Origin: Desulfofundulus kuznetsovii DSM 6115
GTDB lineage: Bacteria; Bacillota; Desulfotomaculia; Desulfotomaculales; Desulfovirgulaceae
NCBI RefSeq assembly: GCF_000214705.1
Contig: NC_015573.1
Coordinates: 2,673,001-2,737,000 of the forward strand
Reading direction: 5' to 3'
DNA: 64,000 nt
The notes beneath the pieces were generated by a model. The model searched no databases, was not told the DNA's origin, and saw only the letters and a list, made by a program, of their open reading frames with translations. Shown in pieces: positions 59,121 to 64,000 of the stretch. Within the stretch, counting starts at the first letter, position 1. Each line of letters begins with the position of its first letter. A program made the translations under genes and the position numbers.

Positions 59121-60311
59121 TTACATCGGAACCCAGGCTTTCCCGAAGAATCCCTTGCTGAAGTAACCAAGACCGACATACAGGGCGAGAACGACAAACA
59201 GTCTCTTCAGCCAGATGTCCGGGATATATTTCTGGGTGCGCGGACCAATCATGGAACCGATAAATACGCCGATTAACTCCACCCCAATCATGCCCCAGTC
59301 CATGGCGGCACCGGCTACGGTGATGTAGGTGGTGATACTGGTCATCATGCTCACCAGGACGGCCATGGCCGAGGTGCCGGCCACCACAAACATGGGCAGG
59401 CCCACGATACTGGTCAGGTAAGGCACGTACAAAAAGCCGCCGCCCACACCGAGGAAGGCCGAAATGGCTGCGATTACCACGCCGCCCACAAAGGCCCAGA
59501 TGGGGTTGAACTTAAACTCCACGCCGAAGAAGGAAAACTTAATGTCGGTAAGACTCCACTGGGTAACTGTAATCCCCTGGGCAGCTTCGTCTTTCTTTTC
59601 CTTGATGCTCTGCTCAAAGGCCCTGGCCGCCTCCTTGGCCGCCTTCTTGCTGGCCTGCCCCCGGGGGGTCGTTTCATATAAAAGAACGCCGCCCACCACA
59701 AAAACAAATAGTCCGAACCATCCCTGGTACTGGCTGAAGCTCACCTTGCCGCCGGTCAGAGCGGGAATGGCCACAGCCCCCACAATGGAACCCAATCCCA
59801 GGGCGATACCCAGGGGCCAGGCCAGACGCTTGGCTTTTAAATAGTTAATGGTACTTAAAAGTGCCGACAGACCAACCAGCCACTGGTTGGAGGTACGGAT
59901 ACTGTCGGTAAGCAGCTTGTTCAACTGGGGCGCGGTATTCTTAAAAGGCTTTACCCAGTCACCCAGGCCGTAAACGGTCATGTGGCCTACTCCAGCCATA
60001 ATGCCGCCAAATGCACCCACAGTGGAGAAGATCCAGCCCACCCAGACGGCCCACAGGATGGCCACCAGGTAGTTGATCTCAGGCGCTCCGGGAATGCCGA
60101 AGGCTCCCCTGGGCGCATCGGGATCGATCTGCCCCTTACCCGTGCCCACCGGGGCTTTAGCTATGGCTTCACCCAGTTTTCCCTTCAAGCCGAGGTCACT
60201 GCCCACCGCTGTTTCCTGCTGCGCCCCCACGCCGCTGGCGCCCAAAGCCAGAACGGCCAGCATCAAAAGCAGGGTGGCCAGGGCAATTTTATTGATCATC
60301 CCCTTCTTCAT
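59121..60311 (-). CDS. TauE/SafE-family sulfite/sulfoacetate exporter-like protein
   Basis: 396 residues, ATG after GGGGGAGG. It has an N-terminal signal-like helix and ~8 further transmembrane helices in two halves, with the repeated motif AFGGIMAGVGHM and FLGVGGGFLYVPYLTSIVGLPMFVVAGTSA. A charged insertion (EAARAFEQSIKEKKDEAAQG) lies in the middle loop. Family members export sulfite or organosulfonates. Next to a sulfur-type molybdoenzyme this suggests removal of sulfite formed by the pathway. It is the first gene of the redox operon. Confidence 0.88.
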   Translation of the reverse strand: MKKGMINKIALATLLLMLAVLALGASGVGAQQETAVGSDLGLKGKLGEAIAKAPVGTGKGQIDPDAPRGAFGIPGAPEINYLVAILWAVWVGWIFSTVGAFGGIMAGVGHMTVYGLGDWVKPFKNTAPQLNKLLTDSIRTSNQWLVGLSALLSTINYLKAKRLAWPLGIALGLGSIVGAVAIPALTGGKVSFSQYQGWFGLFVFVVGGVLLYETTPRGQASKKAAKEAARAFEQSIKEKKDEAAQGITVTQWSLTDIKFSFFGVEFKFNPIWAFVGGVVIAAISAFLGVGGGFLYVPYLTSIVGLPMFVVAGTSAMAVLVSMMTSITTYITVAGAAMDWGMIGVELIGVFIGSMIGPRTQKYIPDIWLKRLFVVLALYVGLGYFSKGFFGKAWVPM

Positions 60312-60568
60312 TTAATCCTCCCCCGTAATTAGTGATGAAAACCCTTATAAGTTCACGCACCTGTTACTTAAACAGCTAAAAAGGCATGTGTTCACAATCA
60401 CGCATGAATGATCGGGGTATGAAAACATCGATCAAAACTTTAATGTACTGTGGGACCACCCCCTTAATACAGGTGTTGAATAAAAATTCACCTCCCCCAA
60501 TGGATTTTTAAAATAAGACATACTTTCATGTGTTATAATTAAATATAATCAATGTATTAACATGTTAA

Positions 60569-60629
60569 TGTCAGGAGCATGACAATCTAAAAGTCATCTT
60601 GAAGACAATATAATGTCATGCTCACGACA
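60569..60629. promoter_or_regulatory. Paired 16-bp palindromic operators between the Crp/Fnr gene and the exporter gene
   Basis: TGTCAGGAGCATGACA (60569-60584) and TGTCATGCTCACGACA (60614-60629). The reverse complement of the first differs from the second at two positions only. Centres are 45 bp apart. TGTC-N8-GACA dyads suit Crp/Fnr-type dimers. The remaining divergent region (60312-60855) is AT-rich with TATAAT-like elements and shows no other gene. Confidence 0.7.
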
Positions 60630-60855
60630 CTGTTTTAAGCAAAATTTCAAAAAATAACGACCACACCATCCAATTCCTGGTTTTTCAGGCTTCCCACAAC
60701 CACCATTGACAGGAATGGAGAAGGGGGAATATAATAATTGCTAAACGTGTTAACTTTCCCTTTTGCGTTTTGAGTATTCGTTGCTTAACAGTTCCAAGAA
60801 TTTTCTAATAAGTTGGTTGTCAATCGACCCTTTCTTACCGGGAGGGAGAGACGGC

Positions 60856-61524
60856 ATGTCACTACCGCACCTGGAAATAGCGGCATTAAATGAAGTGGAA
60901 AGGGCAATTATTCGCCAGGCGGGATTTACGGTGCACTATCCGAAGGGGCACGTCATTTTTGCCGCCGGTGACCCGGCCGACCGGGTCTACCTGGTGGAAA
61001 GCGGCTGGGTAAAAATCTACCGCTTGAATGCCGACGGCCGCCGGGTTACCGTAGGCAGTATCCGCAGTCCCGGGGAGTTGATGGGTCTGGCCGAAGCCCT
61101 GTGGGGAGGGGAACGTACCTGCTTTGCCGGTGCCATCAGCAATGTCAGTCTGGTGGTTTTGCGTAAGAACAAATTTGAAGAACTAATGGGCGCCCATCCT
61201 TTTCTGGCGATTAAAGTTGCCAAATTACTGGGAGTACGCATGCGGGAAGCGGAACAGATTATCCACGAGATGGTTTGCTGGCAAGCTCCCGGACGACTGG
61301 CCCTGGCCCTGTTAAAAATGGGCGAACGCTGCGGCGTGGAAACCAAAAACGGCATTAAACTGGGCGTGCAGCTTACCCACGAGGAACTGGCCAATATGGT
61401 GGGAACCTCCCGGCAGACGGTAACTTCCCTTTTGAACACCTTCAAGCAGGAAAAAAGCATTGCTTATGAAGGAAGAACTATCAGCATTGTGGATCCCGAT
61501 AAGCTGGCTCGATGGATTATGTAA
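60856..61524 (+). CDS. Crp/Fnr-family transcriptional regulator
   Basis: 222 residues from ATG at 60856 (GGGAGGGAG upstream). The cyclic-nucleotide-type beta barrel has FAAGDPADRVYLVESGWVKIYRLNADGRRVTVG, the dimer helix follows, and the C-terminal winged helix has LTHEELANMVGTSRQTVTSLLNTFKQE. There is no N-terminal Cys cluster, so it is not an Fe-S Fnr; heme or another effector is possible. It is divergent from the exporter/redox operon and likely acts through the two palindromes at 60569 and 60614. Confidence 0.9.
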   Translation: MSLPHLEIAALNEVERAIIRQAGFTVHYPKGHVIFAAGDPADRVYLVESGWVKIYRLNADGRRVTVGSIRSPGELMGLAEALWGGERTCFAGAISNVSLVVLRKNKFEELMGAHPFLAIKVAKLLGVRMREAEQIIHEMVCWQAPGRLALALLKMGERCGVETKNGIKLGVQLTHEELANMVGTSRQTVTSLLNTFKQEKSIAYEGRTISIVDPDKLARWIM

Positions 61525-61561
61525 GTTAGCCGGCCTTACAGGCCCGCTTGAGATATCTAAC

Positions 61562-61594
61562 AAACCCCGCAAAAGAGCGGGGTTTATTTTTTTT
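61562..61594 (+). terminator. Terminator of the Crp/Fnr gene
   Basis: AAACCCCGC pairs with GCGGGGTTT, followed by ATTTTTTTT, 37 bp after the stop. Confidence 0.9.
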
Positions 61595-61718
61595 GACCGG
61601 TGAATCCGGTGAAAGTCTACCATTATTTATAAATAAAAATAATGCTTTAAAGAAGGTTATCTAATAAAAGTATCGAACTATAGTCAATATTACAAAGCGA
61701 TTGCTGGGAGGCTAATCA

Positions 61719-62225
61719 ATGAGCAAGTATTACCTGTACCAGGACGAGAAAAGATGCATTTCCTGCCGCAGCTGTGAAGTGCAGTGCAAAGTAAACAAGG
61801 GGCTTGGTGTAGGGCCTAAGCCGAATAAGGTTGCTGCGGTCGGCCCTGTTATCAGAAGCGGTCAAGCAATGGCAACGTATGTTTTCACAGCCTGCCACCA
61901 CTGCGAGGACCCCTATTGCGTGCAGGCATGCCCGGTTGGGGCCGTCCAGAAACGCCCCAGGGACGGCATTGTGTTCATTGACCAGGAACTGTGTGTGGGG
62001 TGCCGGAGCTGCATTATGGCCTGCCCGTGGGGTGCGCCCCAATGGGATGAAGAAAAAGGTGTAGCTGTGAAATGCGACTACTGCAAAGATCGGATTGACG
62101 CCGGGCTCGAGCCGGCCTGCGTTACCGCCTGCCCCACCAACAGCCTTCTCTTTGGCCCGGCAGAACGTATGCCGGACGTAAAAAGGGTACGTTATATCCG
62201 CAAAAGATTTACAGGTAATGTATAA
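61719..62225 (+). CDS. Four-cluster ferredoxin-type electron-transfer subunit, second copy
   Basis: 168 residues, ATG after GGGAGG. Same four cysteine motifs and almost the same sequence as 55788-56297; the differences lie mainly at residues 31-60, where this copy has GVGPKPNKVAAVGPVIRSG, and at the C terminus (YIRKRFTGNV). It is an orphan here, with no catalytic subunit beside it. It may replace the operon copy under other conditions or serve a distant enzyme. Confidence 0.92.
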   Translation: MSKYYLYQDEKRCISCRSCEVQCKVNKGLGVGPKPNKVAAVGPVIRSGQAMATYVFTACHHCEDPYCVQACPVGAVQKRPRDGIVFIDQELCVGCRSCIMACPWGAPQWDEEKGVAVKCDYCKDRIDAGLEPACVTACPTNSLLFGPAERMPDVKRVRYIRKRFTGNV

Positions 62226-62231
62226 CCGCTT

Positions 62232-62264
62232 CGCAAAAAAGCCGGCCGGAAATCCCGGCCGGTG
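62232..62264 (-). terminator. Terminator of the nitroreductase gene
   Basis: CCGGCCGG-GATTT-CCGGCCGG on the minus strand, followed by CTTTTTTGCG. It lies directly after the nitroreductase stop and also faces the convergent ferredoxin gene. Confidence 0.8.
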
Positions 62265-62266
62265 GC

Positions 62267-62788
62267 CTAAATGTAACTCACAATTTCTTCTATTTCCCTT
62301 CTCTTGGGCCTCCGGGCCGGGTCGTCGGCCGGGTAACCCACGGGAATAATAGCTACGGGTACAAGCTCCGCGGGGATGCCCAGGCACTCCCTCACCCGTT
62401 CCTCGTCAAAAGCGCCCACCCAGCAGGTTCCCAGACCCAGGGCATTTGCGGTAAGCAGAATATTCTGCACCGCGGCGGCCGTATCCTGAATACAGTAAAG
62501 TCGCCGCCCCCGCTCGCCGTAAACCCGGGCCGAGCGTTCCGGTTCCGCGCAAACCACAATCACCGCAGGGGCCTGGACTATAAAACGTTGATTTAAAGCG
62601 GCCTGTGCCAGGGCTTCTTTTTTGTCCTCCCGGATCACCACGTAAAAAAACCAGGGCTGCAGATTCCCGGCGGAAGGAGCCCAGCGGGCCGCTTCCAGGA
62701 GTTGATCCAGTAATGCTTCGGGCAGCGGATCCGGTTTATAGTGTCTTACGGAGTACCGGCTCCTCACCAGGGAGAGTATCGTGGACAT
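62267..62788 (-). CDS. Nitroreductase-family FMN oxidoreductase
   Basis: 173 residues; ATG at 62788 follows AGGGGAA. The FMN-binding features are RSRYSVRHYKPDPLPEALLDQLLEAARWAPSAGNLQPWFFYVV near the N terminus and a GTCWVGAFDEERVRECLGIP-type segment, with a final PVGYPADDPARRPKR. It reduces nitro compounds, quinones or flavins with NAD(P)H; the natural substrate is unknown. Length is normal for the short nitroreductases of anaerobes. Confidence 0.92.
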   Translation of the reverse strand: MSTILSLVRSRYSVRHYKPDPLPEALLDQLLEAARWAPSAGNLQPWFFYVVIREDKKEALAQAALNQRFIVQAPAVIVVCAEPERSARVYGERGRRLYCIQDTAAAVQNILLTANALGLGTCWVGAFDEERVRECLGIPAELVPVAIIPVGYPADDPARRPKRREIEEIVSYI

Positions 62789-63264
62789 GATCAATTTCCC
62801 CTGTTTCATTTTTGCTATCAACTTCTATCAAGTAGCGATAAAAGCGACAGCAAAAGCAGTTCACGCTCTCCGAGAGGCCGGGCATCCCCACCTGCCCGGC
62901 TGACAGAGCAGGCGGACCGCGGGCTTCTGGAGTCCCGCCCGAAACAGTCACCGCCAAACCGGTACGTCATCCGGCAGACTCACAGGCCCACCGTCTTTAT
63001 CCAGCCTGAGGCTTCCAAACGGCGGAGTGGTCTTATCGCCCAAAGGCTCCCACCTGAAGGACAGGAACGGTTTGGCCGACCGGAATGCCGTTTCCCGTAC
63101 ACCCCAGTGCACGGCTACCCGGCAGTGCTCAGTTCCCAAAGGAAACCTCATCGTTAAAGCCCGCTTCGCGTGCGCCACTGCCAGCCAGCGCACGTTCCAT
63201 CGGAGCTTTCTCCCGCCGGGCCAGCCCCTGCCCTTTCCCGGGAACATCCCGGGAGAATGAAAGG

Positions 63265-63359
63265 TGAACATCACCTGATATTAGTTTATATCATACAATA
63301 TTGGTTGGCAATACCTATTTGAGATAATTGTTACAAGGAAAGAAGCTGTTTTCTACCTC
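63265..63359 (-). mobile_element. Orphan IS607-type element end
   Basis: About 80% identical by eye to 40512-40606, the end upstream of tnpA in the IS607 element, and in the same orientation. Shared blocks: ACCTGATATTA, TTTATATCA, TTGGTTGGCAAT, CCTATTT and AAGAAGCTGTTTTCTACCTC. No tnpA follows on the inner side; sequence to the left (62789-63264) is GC-rich with several overlapping open frames and no recognised family. Confidence 0.75.
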
Positions 63360-63507
63360 CTGCATCAAAATGCTCTTAATTATTATACCCCCGGGACCCC
63401 CCATCTCGTGTTTTTTCACAACCGCCTTCTTAAAGCCAAAGCCTTCTTAAAGAAATCCCCCTCTAATTTTCTCAGCATAAGCCCGGGCAACTACAATCGT
63501 TTTTCAC

Positions 63508-63942
63508 TTACCTGACGATCATTACGGGGCAGGGGGCCAGGTGCAGCACTTTATGGCTCACGCTGCCCAGAAAAAGGGACTTAATATCGCCAAAACCGCG
63601 GCTACCAACGACGATCAGCTCAAATTGACCCTCCGCAGCCAGCCGACAGATGGCTTCAGCGGCATCTCCCCGTTCCACCGCCGTGGCTATGGCCTGGCCT
63701 TCCGCCCGAAAAATCTCTTGTACGGCGGCAAAGACTTTTTCCGCGCGGGCTTCTATTTCTTGATCCAGCTCCTTTTGCTGAAGCCAGGCACATACTCCGG
63801 GTTCGGGGAAAAGTTTATAACAGGAAGGCCCCACATATAAAGCCGTTACTGCAACTTCCGGGTTTAGTTTACTTAAGCGCAAAGCCTGTCTGGCAGCACG
63901 CATTGAATTCTCCGAACCATCCACGGCCAGAAGGATTTTCAC
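63508..63942 (-). CDS. Universal stress protein (UspA family)
   Basis: 144 residues, GTG after GGGGGAGG. It has MKILLAVDGSENSMRAARQAL at the N terminus and the ATP-binding GSRGFGDIKSLFLGSVSHKVLHLAPCPVMIV at the C terminus, close to the G-2x-G-9x-G(S/T) motif. Such ATP-binding Usp proteins respond to stress and energy state. It is transcribed as a single gene. No terminator was clear; the region 63410-63507 contains two GCCTTCTTAAAG repeats. Confidence 0.93.
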   Translation of the reverse strand: MKILLAVDGSENSMRAARQALRLSKLNPEVAVTALYVGPSCYKLFPEPGVCAWLQQKELDQEIEARAEKVFAAVQEIFRAEGQAIATAVERGDAAEAICRLAAEGQFELIVVGSRGFGDIKSLFLGSVSHKVLHLAPCPVMIVR

Positions 63943-64000
63943 AAACCACTACCTCCCCCGAAGACAATCTTTATTGCAGGATCTTCTACGTTATAGTGGA

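Noticed and set aside
62948-63274. A 108-residue open frame on the minus strand next to the orphan IS607 end.
   Set aside because: The region is GC-rich with open frames in several phases on both strands. No ribosome site or family resemblance was seen.
1-64000. tRNA and rRNA genes.
   Set aside because: No cloverleaf with GTTCGA-type loop or rRNA core sequence was recognised on either strand by eye. A tRNAscan-SE run would settle it.

Overview
The window reads as chromosome from a Gram-positive, endospore-forming anaerobe, most likely a Clostridia member of the Desulfotomaculum/Pelotomaculum/Moorella type. This is inferred from an alpha/beta spore protein gene behind a sigma-G-like promoter, strong AGGAGG ribosome sites with many GTG/TTG starts, corrinoid methyl-transfer genes, Fe-S/molybdopterin sulfur-type enzymes, and a c-di-AMP riboswitch. 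Base composition is GC-rich except in the mobile mosaic at about 29.9-36.3 kb. No rRNA or tRNA gene was recognised.

Layout. 0-5.2 kb: start of a branched-chain amino acid binding lipoprotein behind a structured leader, an ACT protein plus a UPF0210/PFL-like protein, a thioredoxin-reductase-like flavoprotein, a truncated chemoreceptor with a decayed tail, and a DUF192 protein. 5.2-14.7 kb: a complete Tad/Flp pilus locus (TadC, TadB, TadA, CpaE, CpaB, TadG-like, TadE, prepilin peptidase, Flp pilin) followed by a DegU/DegS-like two-component pair. 14.9-24.1 kb: a one-carbon locus with an MFS transporter, a UroD-type methyltransferase, two corrinoid proteins, a methyl-H4folate methyltransferase, a MetH-activation-like protein, a GntR regulator and a RamA-type reductive activator. 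The closest known design is the Moorella vanillate O-demethylase (MtvABC). A perfect 22-bp palindrome lies before the MFS gene.

24.4-40.6 kb is the accessory part: VapBC, a nitrilase, a MarR-controlled Fe-S protein, and then a wrecked ECF sigma/ABC transporter operon. Its sigma gene is fused in frame to a different C-terminal domain. Its ATPase gene is cut into two halves 6.3 kb apart by a mosaic of IS4, IS110, IS66 and serine-recombinase remnants with small zinc-finger genes. Pieces of its permease and of a methyltransferase gene are copied elsewhere. A TGS-type GTPase and an IS607 element with a C-terminally cut TnpB follow.

40.6-52.9 kb: ComEC, a spore protein, a lytic transglycosylase, ComEA, a glycine-betaine ABC importer under a c-di-AMP riboswitch, a YetF-like membrane protein, a CitE-like lyase and a chemoreceptor. 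53-62.3 kb: a redox/sulfur locus with a TauE-type exporter, a DUF106-like membrane protein, a soluble molybdopterin oxidoreductase, a four-cluster ferredoxin, and a large Fe-S flavoprotein carrying a degenerate chemoreceptor signalling domain at its C terminus. A divergent Crp/Fnr regulator and a second ferredoxin copy lie beside it. Two near-identical 16-bp palindromes sit in the divergent intergenic region. 62.3-64 kb: a nitroreductase, an orphan IS607-type end and a universal stress protein.

The strongest candidates for something new are the Fe-S flavoprotein/chemoreceptor fusion with its surrounding redox operon, and the UroD-type methyltransferase operon with its own regulator and transporter.
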